Shown piece by piece: positions 46,937 through 56,245 of a DNA stretch of 64,000 nt (its first letter is position 1; each line of letters begins with the position of its first letter). A program made the translations under genes and the position numbers. The notes beneath the pieces were generated by a model. That model did no database searches and was not told where the DNA came from. It saw only the letters and a list, made by a program, of their open reading frames with translations. Source of the DNA: Wenzhouxiangella sp. AB-CW3 (lineage in GTDB: Bacteria > Pseudomonadota > Gammaproteobacteria > Xanthomonadales > Wenzhouxiangellaceae); NCBI RefSeq assembly GCF_014725735.1, contig NZ_CP061368.1:1751225-1815224 (forward strand). The letters run 5' to 3'.

Positions 46937-47941
46937 ATGTCTGAAAACCGGGAGACCTGCATTGCCGTCGACGCCATGAGCGGAGACGGCGCTTGCCGTG
47001 TGACTGTTCCCGGGGCGCTGCGCGCCCTGCGCGCCGACCCGCGGCTGCGGCTGGTGCTGGTGGGTGAGCCGGATGCCATCACTAATACGCTCGGGGCCGC
47101 GGGTCGCGACTTGAGAGATCGTATAGAGGTGGAACCGGCCACATCGACGCTGCCCATGGAGGTGGGAGCGGCCAGGGCGCTGCGCAGTGGTCGGGGAAGC
47201 AGCATGCAGCATGCACTGGAGCTGGCCGTGTCCGGGCGTGCCCGGGCCGTGGTCAGCGGTGGCAACACCGGTGCCCTGATGGCGCTTTCCCGTCAAGCCA
47301 TGGGTATGCTGCCGGGTATCGAGCGTCCCGCCCTGATGGCTGCCATTCCCGGTGTCGGGGAATCGGTTTGGATGCTGGATCTTGGCGCCAATGTCGGTGT
47401 CGATGCCCAGCGACTGCTCGAGTTTGCCCGGCTGGGCGGAATCGCGGTTCGCGTACTAAGCGGGCGGGAGCCGCGTGTCGGTCTGCTCAATATCGGCCAT
47501 GAGCCCTCCAAGGGCCCTGACGTGCTGCGCGAAGCGGCTCGCCTCATGGAGGCCGAACACGACGTCAATTACTGCGGCTTCGTGGAAGCCGACGGCGTAT
47601 TCAGTGGCGTGGTGGATCTGCTGGTATGTGACGGATTCGCCGGCAACGTCCTGCTGAAGTCGGCCGAGGGCATGGCACGTCTGATGTTTGCCCGGATGCG
47701 TCAATCACTGGGCAGGGGGCCGGCGGGCTGGCTGGCGGCCCGGCATCTCAAGGCGCTGCATGACAGGCTTGATCCTGCCGTGCATAATGGAGCCCCGCTG
47801 CTGGGTGTGCAGGGCACGGTGATCAAGAGTCACGGCAGTGCCTGCGAGCGTGGTTTTGAAGCAGCCATCGCCCTGGCGGCCCTGGAGGCGCGGCGTGATC
47901 TTGTCTCCCGGCTGGAGCAGCAGCTCTGGGCGAGCTATTAG
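46937..47941 (+). CDS. plsX: Phosphate acyltransferase PlsX
   Basis: Converts acyl-ACP to acyl-phosphate at the start of phospholipid synthesis. The 334 residues open with CIAVDAMSGDGACRVTVPGA. They contain SGRARAVVSGGNTGALMALS, RPALMAAIPG, WMLDLGANVGVDAQRL and the closing LLVCDGFAGNVLLKSAEG. It is a soluble protein that binds the membrane peripherally. It sits between rpmF and fabH as in most proteobacteria. Confidence 0.96.
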   Translation: MSENRETCIAVDAMSGDGACRVTVPGALRALRADPRLRLVLVGEPDAITNTLGAAGRDLRDRIEVEPATSTLPMEVGAARALRSGRGSSMQHALELAVSGRARAVVSGGNTGALMALSRQAMGMLPGIERPALMAAIPGVGESVWMLDLGANVGVDAQRLLEFARLGGIAVRVLSGREPRVGLLNIGHEPSKGPDVLREAARLMEAEHDVNYCGFVEADGVFSGVVDLLVCDGFAGNVLLKSAEGMARLMFARMRQSLGRGPAGWLAARHLKALHDRLDPAVHNGAPLLGVQGTVIKSHGSACERGFEAAIALAALEARRDLVSRLEQQLWASY

Positions 47942-48000
47942 TTGCCGCGAGCAACATAAACGTACTGGTTGAACGGACTGTTTAGGGAGTGGACTACGGC

Positions 48001-48966
48001 ATGTACGCCCGCATCATCGGAACCGGCAGGTATCTTCCCGAGAAGGTCCTGACCAATGCCGATCTCGAGAAGATGGTCGATACCAACGACCAGTGGATCC
48101 GGGAACGCACGGGCATTGCCCAGCGTCACGTGGCGGCCGAAGGGCAGACAACCTGTGACCTGGCCGAGAACGCGGCGCGACAGGCCATGGAAATGGCCGA
48201 AGTGTCGCCTGACGAGATCGATCTGCTGTTGGTCGGCACAACCACTCCGGACGTGGTCTTTCCATCAACTGCCTGCCTGCTTCAGCACCGCCTGGGGCTC
48301 GGTGAATGCGGTGCTTTCGATGTCAACGCGGCCTGCTCCGGATTCATCTACGCGCTGTCGGTGGCCGATCAGTACATCCGCAACGGCAATGCCGGCAAGG
48401 TGCTCGTGGTGGGTGCCGAGACCCTGACCCGCATGATCGACTGGAACGATCGGGCCACCTGTGTGCTGTTTGGCGATGGTGCCGGTGCAGCAGTGCTGAC
48501 GGCAGACAGTGAGCCAGGCATCATGTCGACTCATATCCACGCCAATGGCGGTTACAGCGATCTGCTCAAGGTCGATGTAGGGGTTTCACGCGGATTCCGT
48601 GCCGAAGAGCGGGGCGGGCTGGCTGTTTCGATGCGGGGCAATGAGGTATTCAAGGTGGCGGTCAATACGCTGGGGCGGATCGTTGATGAGACGCTCGCGG
48701 CCAATCAGCTGGAGAAGGAGGATCTGGACTGGCTGATTCCCCATCAGGCCAACCTGCGAATCATCAAGGCCACGGCGCGCAAGCTGCGCATGTCGATGGA
48801 CCAGGTGGTGGTCACCGTGGATCAGCATGGCAACACCTCGGCGGCGTCGGTGCCAATGGCCCTGGACGTGGCCGTGCGCAGCGGTCGCATCCAGCGCGGC
48901 GACAAGCTATTGCTGGAAGCCTTCGGTGGCGGTTTCACCTGGGGCGCGGCGCTGATCGCCTACTAA
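48001..48966 (+). CDS. fabH: 3-oxoacyl-ACP synthase III (KAS III)
   Basis: Condenses acetyl-CoA with malonyl-ACP to start fatty-acid chains. The 321-residue protein has the Cys-His-Asn triad: Cys112 in [14 protein letters not shown], His in [13 protein letters not shown] and Asn in [11 protein letters not shown]. The ATG at 48001 gives [19 protein letters not shown], the family N-terminus, with a GGGAGTGG ribosome site. A GTG four codons upstream is in frame. Confidence 0.96.
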   Translation: MYARIIGTGRYLPEKVLTNADLEKMVDTNDQWIRERTGIAQRHVAAEGQTTCDLAENAARQAMEMAEVSPDEIDLLLVGTTTPDVVFPSTACLLQHRLGLGECGAFDVNAACSGFIYALSVADQYIRNGNAGKVLVVGAETLTRMIDWNDRATCVLFGDGAGAAVLTADSEPGIMSTHIHANGGYSDLLKVDVGVSRGFRAEERGGLAVSMRGNEVFKVAVNTLGRIVDETLAANQLEKEDLDWLIPHQANLRIIKATARKLRMSMDQVVVTVDQHGNTSAASVPMALDVAVRSGRIQRGDKLLLEAFGGGFTWGAALIAY

Positions 48967-49023
48967 GCGCCGGTCACCCGATTTTCATTCACTCGCGAAC
49001 CAGCATATATACGGGGAGCATGC

Positions 49024-49971
49024 ATGTCGGATTTCGCTTTCATCTTTCCCGGTCAGGGTTCCCAGTCGGTGGGAATGCTGGCCGAGCTTGCCGAACGGCA
49101 TACCATCATCAGGGAGACATTCGACCAGGCCGGCGGGGTGCTGGGCCTGGATCTCTGGCAGCTCGTCAGCCAGGGCCCCAAGGAGGAACTGGATCGAACC
49201 GAGCTGACCCAGCCGGCCATTCTGGCCGCCTCCGTGGGCATGTGGCGACTGTGGAATGCCCTTGAGGGCCCGCGGCCGTCGCGCCTGGCCGGGCACAGCC
49301 TGGGCGAATACTCCGCGCTGGTCGCTGCCGAGGCGCTGGATTTCGAGCAGGCCGTGTCGATTGTTTCGGAGCGCGGTCGTCAGATGCAGGCAGCCGTACC
49401 CGACGGTCAGGGTGCAATGGCCGCCATTCTGGGCCTGGATGACGATGTGGTCGAGGCGATCTGCCGTGAAGTCGCCGAGGGCCAGGTCGTGGCACCAGCC
49501 AACTATAATTCTCCTGGCCAGATCGTGATTGCGGGCGATTCGGCCGCGGTCGAGCGGGCGATGCACAAGTGCGGCTCTGCCGGCGCTCGGCGTGCAGTGA
49601 CACTGCCGGTCAGCGTCCCGTCGCATAGCAGCCTGATGCAGCCGGCAGCCGAGGCCATGAATCGTCTGCTTGGCGAGATCGACATTCAATCACCGGTCAT
49701 TCCGGTGGTGCACAACTGTGATGTGAGCGAGCATGCCGCACCCGACGAGATCCGCCAGGCACTGGTTTCGCAGTTGTGCAAACCTGTACGCTGGACCGAA
49801 TCCATGCGGACAATGACTGGCGCCGGCATCATGAAACTGGCAGAATGCGGCCCCGGTCGCGTGCTGTGCGGGCTGGGTCGTCGCATTGAGCGGGGTGCCG
49901 AGTGGCTGGCACTGGAGCAGCCCGGGGCGATCGAGGAGACCATCGAGCAATGGAGGGAGCAGGACGCATGA
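49024..49971 (+). CDS. fabD: Malonyl-CoA:ACP transacylase
   Basis: Loads malonyl groups onto ACP. The 315 residues begin FAFIFPGQGSQSVGM and carry the catalytic Ser92 in AGHSLGEYSALVAA. Arg and His are supplied by the ferredoxin-like subdomain (TLPVSVPSHSSLMQPAAEAM), and the closing motif is AECGPGRVLCGL. GGGGAG precedes the ATG. It overlaps fabG by an ATGA junction. Confidence 0.96.
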   Translation: MSDFAFIFPGQGSQSVGMLAELAERHTIIRETFDQAGGVLGLDLWQLVSQGPKEELDRTELTQPAILAASVGMWRLWNALEGPRPSRLAGHSLGEYSALVAAEALDFEQAVSIVSERGRQMQAAVPDGQGAMAAILGLDDDVVEAICREVAEGQVVAPANYNSPGQIVIAGDSAAVERAMHKCGSAGARRAVTLPVSVPSHSSLMQPAAEAMNRLLGEIDIQSPVIPVVHNCDVSEHAAPDEIRQALVSQLCKPVRWTESMRTMTGAGIMKLAECGPGRVLCGLGRRIERGAEWLALEQPGAIEETIEQWREQDA

Positions 49972-50717
49972 CGCCAGAGGCGATGAGCAGAATTGAAGGT
50001 CGGGTGGCCCTGGTCACGGGTGCCAGCCGTGGTATCGGCCAGGCTACGGCTGACTGGCTGAGAGAGATGGGCGCCGAGGTGTTCGGCACCGCCACCAGTG
50101 AATCAGGTGCCGCGGCCATCAGCGAGCGGCTGGGTGCCGGACGTGGCTTGGCGCTCAATGTGACCGATGCCGACAGCATCAACGAAACCATCTCTCATAT
50201 CGCCAGCGAGGCCGGCGCTGTCACCATCCTGGTCAACAACGCGGCGATCACGCGCGACCAGTTGCTCATGCGCCTCAAGGACGATGATTGGGATGCCGTC
50301 ATCGACACCAATCTGCGTGGCGTGATGCGCACGACCCGCGCCTGCCTGCGGGGCATGCTCAAGGCCCGCTTCGGGCGTATCGTCAACATTTCGTCGGTGG
50401 TGGGCTACAGCGGCAATCCCGGACAGTCGAACTACGCTGCCGCCAAGGCTGGTGTGGCCGGCTTTACCCGCTCCGTGGCACACGAAGTGGGCAGTCGCGG
50501 CATTACGGCCAACGTGGTCGCTCCCGGTTTCATCGATACCGACATGACCCGGGCGCTGGACGAATCACAGCGAGAGAAGCTGCAGGGCGGCATACCGCTG
50601 GGCCGCCTGGGTACGGCCGCCGATGTGGCCGCCTGTGTCGGGTTTCTGGCCAGCGAGGCCAGCGGCTATATCAGTGGCCAGACGCTGCATGTCAATGGCG
50701 GCATGTACATGACCTGA
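49968..50717 (+). CDS. fabG: 3-oxoacyl-ACP reductase
   Basis: NADPH-dependent reduction of ketoacyl-ACP in elongation. The 249 residues are a short-chain dehydrogenase with VTGASRGIGQATADWL, LVNNAAITRD, catalytic Ser in IVNISSVVGYSGNPGQ and Tyr/Lys in NYAAAKAGVAGF. It ends with the usual QTLHVNGGMYMT. The ATG at 49968 overlaps the fabD stop and has GGAGGGAG upstream; a second ATG five codons in is also possible. Confidence 0.96.
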   Translation: MTPEAMSRIEGRVALVTGASRGIGQATADWLREMGAEVFGTATSESGAAAISERLGAGRGLALNVTDADSINETISHIASEAGAVTILVNNAAITRDQLLMRLKDDDWDAVIDTNLRGVMRTTRACLRGMLKARFGRIVNISSVVGYSGNPGQSNYAAAKAGVAGFTRSVAHEVGSRGITANVVAPGFIDTDMTRALDESQREKLQGGIPLGRLGTAADVAACVGFLASEASGYISGQTLHVNGGMYMT

Positions 50718-50731
50718 TCTATCAAGAGTCT

Positions 50732-50760
50732 TTGACAACCGACTGATATAAAGACAATAA
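50732..50760 (+). promoter_or_regulatory. Upstream acpP promoter candidate
   Basis: A perfect TTGACA at 50732-50737 is followed after 17 bases by CAATAA (50755-50760) or after 16 by ACAATA. It lies in the 164-base fabG-acpP gap, which suggests acpP has its own promoter for high expression. Confidence 0.5.
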
Positions 50761-50769
50761 ATTGTTTTG

Positions 50770-50801
50770 GACCACCGGGGTAGGAATGGATGTCGGTGGT
50801 C
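50770..50801. repeat. 8-base inverted repeat in the fabG-acpP gap
   Basis: GACCACCG at 50770-50777 and CGGTGGTC at 50794-50801 are perfect inverted arms around 16 bases. It could be an operator half-site pair or an RNA hairpin in a transcript from the upstream promoter. No T-tract follows. Confidence 0.5.
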
Positions 50802-50813
50802 AACTCAACTGGC

Positions 50814-50838
50814 AGTGAACTCGAATGTTCACTACAAT
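50814..50838 (+). promoter_or_regulatory. Perfect 7-base inverted repeat touching a -10 box before acpP (candidate operator)
   Basis: AGTGAAC (50814-50820), spacer TCGAAT and GTTCACT (50827-50833) form a perfect inverted repeat. Its last base is the first of TACAAT (50833-50838), a -10-like box 44 bases before the acpP ATG. A protein bound here would block polymerase. I cannot match the sequence to FadR or FabR sites. Confidence 0.55.
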
Positions 50839-50881
50839 GTGCCCGCTTCGGGCAACCCTTGTTCAAATGAGGAAACCACCA

Positions 50882-51121
50882 ATGAGCAGCATTGAAGAAC
50901 GAGTCAAGAAAATCGTAATCGAACAGCTGGGCGTCAAGGAAGACGAAGTGACCCCCAGTGCTTCTTTTGTCGACGATCTGGGTGCCGACTCCCTGGATAC
51001 CGTGGAGCTGGTCATGGCCCTGGAAGAGGAATTCGAATGCGAGATTCCCGATGAAGAGGCCGAAAAGATCACCAGTGTTCAGCAGGCGATCGACTACATC
51101 AAGGCCAACGTCGACAAGTAA
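50882..51121 (+). CDS. acpP: Acyl carrier protein
   Basis: Carries growing acyl chains on a phosphopantetheine arm. The 79-residue acidic four-helix protein has the attachment Ser37 in [20 protein letters not shown]. The ATG at 50882 has GAGGA upstream; the open frame before it encodes nothing plausible. It is separated from fabG by a regulatory gap and from fabF by 51 bases. Confidence 0.98.
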   Translation: MSSIEERVKKIVIEQLGVKEDEVTPSASFVDDLGADSLDTVELVMALEEEFECEIPDEEAEKITSVQQAIDYIKANVDK

Positions 51122-51172
51122 GTCTGATGAACCAGGTCTGTTTGAAGGGGCTTTTCGACCAAGGAGTCGGCC

Positions 51173-52420
51173 ATGCAGGGTGATCGTCGGATTGTCATCA
51201 CCGGAATGGGATGCATCTCGCCGGTAGGCAATGATGTTCGCTCGGCATGGGATGCCGTCGTTCATGGTCGCAGCGGCATCGGGCCGCTGCAGGCTTTCGA
51301 TCCCGAACGCTTCCCGGCACGAATCGCCGGGGAGATTCGTGATTTCGACGTGAGCGACTACCTGAACCCCAAGGAATCTCGCAAGTCCGATCCCTTCATC
51401 CACTACGGCATGGCCGCGGCCATACAGGCCATTGGCGATGCCGGGCTGGAAGAGCATCCGGATAATGCTGAGCGCTATGGTCTGGCCATCGGCGCCGGCA
51501 TCGGTGGCATTTCAACCATCGAGCAGACCTATCAGAGCTTTCTTGACAACGGTCCGCGGCGGATTTCGCCGTTTTTCGTTCCCGGCGTGATCATCAACAT
51601 GATCTCGGGCAACATCTCGATCCGTTATGGCTACAAAGGACCAAACATCTCCATCGTGACCGCCTGTACGACGGCCACGCACAATATCGGGGATGCGGCG
51701 CGGATGATTGCCTATGGTGATGCCGATGTAATGATTGCCGGGGGCGCCGAGTATGCAACCACCCCCACGGCCTATGGCGGTTTCACGGCGGCCAGGGCGT
51801 TGTCGACACGCAATGACGAGCCAAGCCGGGCCAGCCGGCCCTGGGATGCCAATCGCGATGGTTTCGTACTCAGCAACGGGGCCGGGGTTGTTGTGCTTGA
51901 AGACCTCGAGCATGCGCGCAAGCGCGGCGCACAGATCTACGCCGAAGTGGCCGGTTACGGCATGAGCGGCGATGCGTTCCACATCACGTCTCCTCCCAAA
52001 GGCGGAGAAGGTGCGGCACGCTGCATGGTCAGCGCCATGCGTGATGCCGGCGTTGATCCGCAGTCGGTCGATTACATCAATGCGCATGGCACGTCCACGC
52101 CAGCCGGCGATGTGGCCGAATGCGATGCCGTGCGTACGGCTTTTGCAGACCACGCCGGTGAAGTGATGATGAGTTCGACCAAGTCCATGACCGGGCACCT
52201 GCTGGGCGCGGCCGGCGGCATCGAGGCCATCTTCACCGCACTGGCGCTGCGCGATGGCGTGGTTCCTCCCACCATCAACCTGGACCAGCCCGACGAGGCC
52301 TGTGCCGGTATTGACCTGGTGCCCCATGAAGCCCGTGAAAAGCCGATTCGAGTTGCCCTGAGCAATTCCTTCGGATTTGGGGGCACCAACGGCACCCTTG
52401 CGCTCAAGCGATTCGAATGA
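51173..52420 (+). CDS. fabF: 3-oxoacyl-ACP synthase II (KAS II)
   Basis: Elongating condensing enzyme, also needed for temperature-dependent unsaturated chain length. The 415 residues carry the Cys-His-His triad: Cys165 in SIVTACTTATHNIG, His in YINAHGTSTPAGD and His in SMTGHLLGAAGG. AAGGAG precedes the ATG. It is followed by pabB, as I recall for Xanthomonas, whereas E. coli has pabC here. Confidence 0.97.
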   Translation: MQGDRRIVITGMGCISPVGNDVRSAWDAVVHGRSGIGPLQAFDPERFPARIAGEIRDFDVSDYLNPKESRKSDPFIHYGMAAAIQAIGDAGLEEHPDNAERYGLAIGAGIGGISTIEQTYQSFLDNGPRRISPFFVPGVIINMISGNISIRYGYKGPNISIVTACTTATHNIGDAARMIAYGDADVMIAGGAEYATTPTAYGGFTAARALSTRNDEPSRASRPWDANRDGFVLSNGAGVVVLEDLEHARKRGAQIYAEVAGYGMSGDAFHITSPPKGGEGAARCMVSAMRDAGVDPQSVDYINAHGTSTPAGDVAECDAVRTAFADHAGEVMMSSTKSMTGHLLGAAGGIEAIFTALALRDGVVPPTINLDQPDEACAGIDLVPHEAREKPIRVALSNSFGFGGTNGTLALKRFE

Positions 52421-52475
52421 CTGGCATCACCTGCGGCAGCCGGTCCATCCGCTGCCGTGACCTGGCAAGAGTCCC

Positions 52476-53822
52476 GTGAGCCGGGCGGTCAGAAAGCTTC
52501 GCCTGCCATCCGACACCTCTCTGCTTGCGCTTCATCATCGCTGGCCGGATCGCTGGCCGTTTCTGCTGGCCAGTTCGGCCCGGGCCGGTGCACTGGGGCG
52601 CTGGTCGATGCTGTTGCGCGCCAATGCCGAAACCCTGACACTTTGGCCGGATGAGCGTGGACTGCAGGGGCCGGGTGAGGGTGACCGGTTTCTGGAGCGT
52701 CTGAATTCCTGGTCTGAGCGCTATCCGGGCGAAGGAATCGACGGCCTCCCGTTCTGCGGTGGCTGGTTCGTTTACCTCGGCTACGAGCTGGCCGGCGAGA
52801 TCGAGCCCGGCCTGGCCCTTCCTCCTGCCGGTGACGGCCTGCCCGTTGCACTGGCCCGACGTTGCCCGGCCGCGCTGCTGAAGGATCATCTGCGCGACGA
52901 GACCTGGCTGGTTGCCGAGGACGCCGAGTCGCTGGAAGCGGCCCGCGCCGACGTGGCGACTGCTCCGCGATCCATCAATCAACTGCCGGTGCCGGATTTG
53001 CGAGTGACGGCCGATGCCGGCGAACGCTTCACCGAAGGTGTACGGCGAATCCGGGAGTGGATCCTGGATGGCGATGTGTTTCAGGTCAACCTGTCCCGTG
53101 CCTGGCAGGGTCAGAGCGATCACCCGATCGATCCGTTGGCCCTGTACCAGGCGCTGGCCCAGGCCAATCCGGCGCCTTTTGCCGCGCTGGCACGCCTGCC
53201 TGGCGGCACCGTGCTCAGTTCTTCACCGGAACGCCTGGTCGAGGTGCGCGACGGGCAGGTGCAGACCCGGCCGATCGCCGGCACCCGGCCGCGCGGCACA
53301 TCGGCCGGACTGGATGAATCACTGTCGCGCGAACTGGTCTCTCATCCCAAGGAGCGGGCCGAGCACATCATGCTCATTGACCTGGAACGCAATGACCTGG
53401 GGCGCGTCTGTCGCCCGGGCAGCGTCGAGGTCGATGAACTCATGGTGATCGAGAGTTATGCTCATGTGCACCATATCGTGTCCAATGTCAGGGGCGAGCT
53501 GAGCCCGGGCCTGGGTGCTGCCGATGCCATTGCCGCGGTCTTTCCCGGAGGAACGATCACCGGCTGTCCCAAGGTGCGCTGCATGGAGATCATCTCCGAG
53601 CTCGAACAGCGCGGTCGCAGCTTCTACACGGGTTCGTTGGGGTATCTTGGCCGCGATGGCAGTCTCGATCTCAACATCCTGATTCGATCCATGCATGTCA
53701 ACGGACAGTCCCTTTCGTTTCGCACCGGTGCCGGCATCGTGGCCGACTCCGACCCCGAAGCCGAGCTGGCCGAGACGGTGGCCAAGGCCAAGGGATTGCT
53801 GCGGGCGCTTGGTCATGACTGA
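52476..53822 (+). CDS. pabB: Aminodeoxychorismate synthase component I (PabB), PIAGT variant
   Basis: Makes 4-amino-4-deoxychorismate from chorismate for folate. The 448-residue protein has the chorismate-binding core with DVFQVNLSRAW, SSSPERLVEV, RPIAGTRPRG, HIMLIDLERNDLGRV and VFPGGTITGCPKVR. The motif at 266-270 reads PIAGT, the form usual for anthranilate synthase, whereas E. coli PabB has PIKGT with a lysine that attacks the substrate. Length and the adjacent pabC argue for PabB over TrpE. It starts at a GTG at 52476 and overlaps pabC by 8 bases. Confidence 0.85.
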   Translation: MSRAVRKLRLPSDTSLLALHHRWPDRWPFLLASSARAGALGRWSMLLRANAETLTLWPDERGLQGPGEGDRFLERLNSWSERYPGEGIDGLPFCGGWFVYLGYELAGEIEPGLALPPAGDGLPVALARRCPAALLKDHLRDETWLVAEDAESLEAARADVATAPRSINQLPVPDLRVTADAGERFTEGVRRIREWILDGDVFQVNLSRAWQGQSDHPIDPLALYQALAQANPAPFAALARLPGGTVLSSSPERLVEVRDGQVQTRPIAGTRPRGTSAGLDESLSRELVSHPKERAEHIMLIDLERNDLGRVCRPGSVEVDELMVIESYAHVHHIVSNVRGELSPGLGAADAIAAVFPGGTITGCPKVRCMEIISELEQRGRSFYTGSLGYLGRDGSLDLNILIRSMHVNGQSLSFRTGAGIVADSDPEAELAETVAKAKGLLRALGHD

Positions 53823-54624
53823 GATGTTGATAGACGGCCGCGTCGAATCGGCGATTCCGGCCGATGACCGGGGGCTGCTCTACGGCGATGCCCTGTTCGA
53901 AACCGTGGCGTTTCGAAGCGGCGAAGCTCCTCTGTGGCGCTGGCACTGGCAACGGCTGATTCATGGCTGCGAGCGTATCGGACTGGTGCCGCCGGCGGAA
54001 TCACTCGTCCATGACGAATGCCTGCAACTGGCCGGTCGCTCACGCTGTGTCATTCGTCTCACCCTGACCCGGGGCAGTGGCGGGCAGGCTTACGTGCCGC
54101 CCGAGCCTCCGCATTGCCGGCGGATCGTGCATCGGCGCGAGTGGCCCGAAGTCATCGCTGATCAGCAACGCGATGGAGTCAGCGTGATAACCAGCTCGAT
54201 TCGGCTGGCTACCGGCTCTGCGTTGGCCGGTCTCAAGCATTGCAATCGCCTCGAACAGGTGCTTGCCGCCCGAGAGCGGAAGCGCCTGGGTGTGGACGAG
54301 GCACTGATGTACGATGCTGACCAGCGGCTGGTCGAAGCGATTGCCGCAAATGTGATTGCGGTTGGCGCAGACGAGGTGCTGACCCCGAAAACCACCCGTG
54401 CCGGGGTGAGCGGCGTGGGTCTGAGCTGGTTGCAGTCGCAGCCGGACATCGAGATCAAGGTGGCTGATCTTGACAGTGCTGACCTGGCCCGGGCCACGGA
54501 ATTGGTGGTGGTAAACTCGATTGCCGGAATCCGGCCGGTTGTGAAGATCGACAGTCGGCCAATGGCGATCGGCCCGCGTTGCCGCGAATGGCAGCGCTTG
54601 TGGATGGAACGGCTCAAGCTTTGA
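53815..54624 (+). CDS. pabC: 4-amino-4-deoxychorismate lyase
   Basis: PLP enzyme releasing pyruvate to give p-aminobenzoate. The 269-residue fold-type IV protein has DDRGLLYGDALFETV at its start, the PLP lysine in GLKHCNRLEQVLA, and VEAIAANVIAV. Substrate-side residues near SGVGLSWL are typical. The ATG at 53815 lies in the end of pabB, and its stop shares one base with the mltG start, so the three genes are translationally coupled. Confidence 0.94.
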   Translation: MTEMLIDGRVESAIPADDRGLLYGDALFETVAFRSGEAPLWRWHWQRLIHGCERIGLVPPAESLVHDECLQLAGRSRCVIRLTLTRGSGGQAYVPPEPPHCRRIVHRREWPEVIADQQRDGVSVITSSIRLATGSALAGLKHCNRLEQVLAARERKRLGVDEALMYDADQRLVEAIAANVIAVGADEVLTPKTTRAGVSGVGLSWLQSQPDIEIKVADLDSADLARATELVVVNSIAGIRPVVKIDSRPMAIGPRCREWQRLWMERLKL

Positions 54625-55622
54625 TGAGAATTCTTCAACTGATCCTGGTGCTGCTTCTTGCCGGTGCTCTTTCAGCGGGGCTTTGGCTGGTGCATGACTG
54701 GCAACGATTTCAAAACCAGCCACTTAATCCCGAGGGGGATATGGTGCTCTGGCTGGCTCCGGGGACCAGTTATGGCGCCATGGTGCGTCAGCTTGAGTCA
54801 CTGAAAGTGGCCCGTCATGACTGGCGCTGGCGCCTTTACGGGCGCCTGAAAGCACCGCAGCTCAAGGCCGGCGAGTACTTGATCGAGCCGGGCACGACCG
54901 TTGCCGGCCTGATCGAGCAGATTGAGCGCGGCGAGGTGCGCAGCCATCGCCTGACCATTGTCGAGGGCTGGACGTTCGAGCAGATGCGCGAAAGGCTGTA
55001 TGCCGATCCGAGGATACGAGTGACCACGCGGGGCGTCGATGAGTCGGCCCTGATGGAAAGGCTGGGCTGTTCAGGCTGCTACGCCGAGGGTCGGTTTCTG
55101 CCCGAAACCTATTTCTTTGTTCGTGGCACCACCGACCTGGAACTCATGGCCAGGGCGCACAGGGACATGAACCGGGTCCTGTCAGAAGTCTGGTCGGGCC
55201 GGGCGCTGGACCTGCCACTGGACGAACCCGACGAGTTGCTGGTGCTGGCATCGATCATCGAGCGGGAAACCGGCCAGGCCAGTGAACGGGCCCGCGTGGC
55301 CGGCGTATTCGTGCGCCGGCTCGAGACCGGCATGCGCCTGCAGACCGACCCGACTGTGGTCTACGGGCTGGGCGATGATTTCGATGGCCGTATCCGGCGC
55401 GTGCATCTGCGCACTGACCACCCCTGGAACACCTACACCCGGCATGGCCTGCCACCCACGCCGATTGCGCTGCCGGGACGAGCTGCGCTGGAAGCGGCCG
55501 CTCATCCCGCAGACGGCACTTCGCTGTACTTCGTTTCACGGGGTGATGGCACCCACCAGTTTTCCGATACGCTGGCCGAGCACAATGCCGCGGTCGATCG
55601 CTACATCCGGGGCAGACGCTGA
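54624..55622 (+). CDS. mltG: Endolytic murein transglycosylase MltG
   Basis: Inner-membrane enzyme that cuts nascent glycan strands and sets their length. The 332 residues have an N-terminal TM helix (about 4-24), a LysM-like subdomain (WLAPGTSYGAMVRQLESL) and the YceG catalytic domain with Glu in VLASIIERETGQAS. QTDPTVVYGLG and NTYTRHGLPPTPI follow. It is the standard neighbour of pabC and tmk. Confidence 0.95.
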   Translation: MRILQLILVLLLAGALSAGLWLVHDWQRFQNQPLNPEGDMVLWLAPGTSYGAMVRQLESLKVARHDWRWRLYGRLKAPQLKAGEYLIEPGTTVAGLIEQIERGEVRSHRLTIVEGWTFEQMRERLYADPRIRVTTRGVDESALMERLGCSGCYAEGRFLPETYFFVRGTTDLELMARAHRDMNRVLSEVWSGRALDLPLDEPDELLVLASIIERETGQASERARVAGVFVRRLETGMRLQTDPTVVYGLGDDFDGRIRRVHLRTDHPWNTYTRHGLPPTPIALPGRAALEAAAHPADGTSLYFVSRGDGTHQFSDTLAEHNAAVDRYIRGRR

Positions 55623-56245
55623 TGAGTGGTTTTTTTCTGACCCTGGAAGGCGGCGAAGGCGCGGGCAAGACCACGGCACTGACAGTCATCAGCGAGTGGC
55701 TGGAATCTCGGGGCCGGCCCTTCCTGCTGACGCGCGAACCGGGTGGCACTCAGCCAGGAGAGCGGATTCGCGAGTTGCTGCTGGACCCCGATACCGGCGG
55801 CCTGGCGCCCATGACGGAACTGATGCTGATGTTTGCCGCGCGCAACGAGCACATGGCGCGCGTGATCCGTCCGGGGCTGGCTGCCGGCAAGGTGGTGGTC
55901 AGCGACCGCTTCACCGATGCCAGCATGGCCTACCAGGGCGCTGGCCGTGGCCTGGGGCGGGCCCCGGTGGAGGCCTTGTCCAAGCTCGTCCATCCCGATC
56001 GTCTGCCCGATCTGACCTTGCTGCTGGATGTGCCGGTCGAGCAGGGCCTGGCCAGAATCCGGGGGCGCTCGGGTGGTCCCGATCGATTCGAGCAAAGTGA
56101 ATCATCGTTCATGGAGCGTGTTCGAAGTGCCTATCTGGAGCAGGCGCAACTGGAACCGGAGCGCTTTGTCGTGATTGATGCCGCGCGGCCATTGCAGGAG
56201 GTCAGTGACCGGATTCGTGCCGCATTGCAGGAGCGACTGGCATGA
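55622..56245 (+). CDS. tmk: Thymidylate kinase
   Basis: Phosphorylates dTMP to dTDP. The 207 residues show the P-loop LEGGEGAGKTTAL, the substrate-binding TREPGGTQPGERIRELLLD, the catalytic DRFTDASMAYQGAGRGLG and the lid region RGRSGGPDRFEQSE. It overlaps mltG by 1 base and holB by 4 bases. Confidence 0.96.
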   Translation: MSGFFLTLEGGEGAGKTTALTVISEWLESRGRPFLLTREPGGTQPGERIRELLLDPDTGGLAPMTELMLMFAARNEHMARVIRPGLAAGKVVVSDRFTDASMAYQGAGRGLGRAPVEALSKLVHPDRLPDLTLLLDVPVEQGLARIRGRSGGPDRFEQSESSFMERVRSAYLEQAQLEPERFVVIDAARPLQEVSDRIRAALQERLA

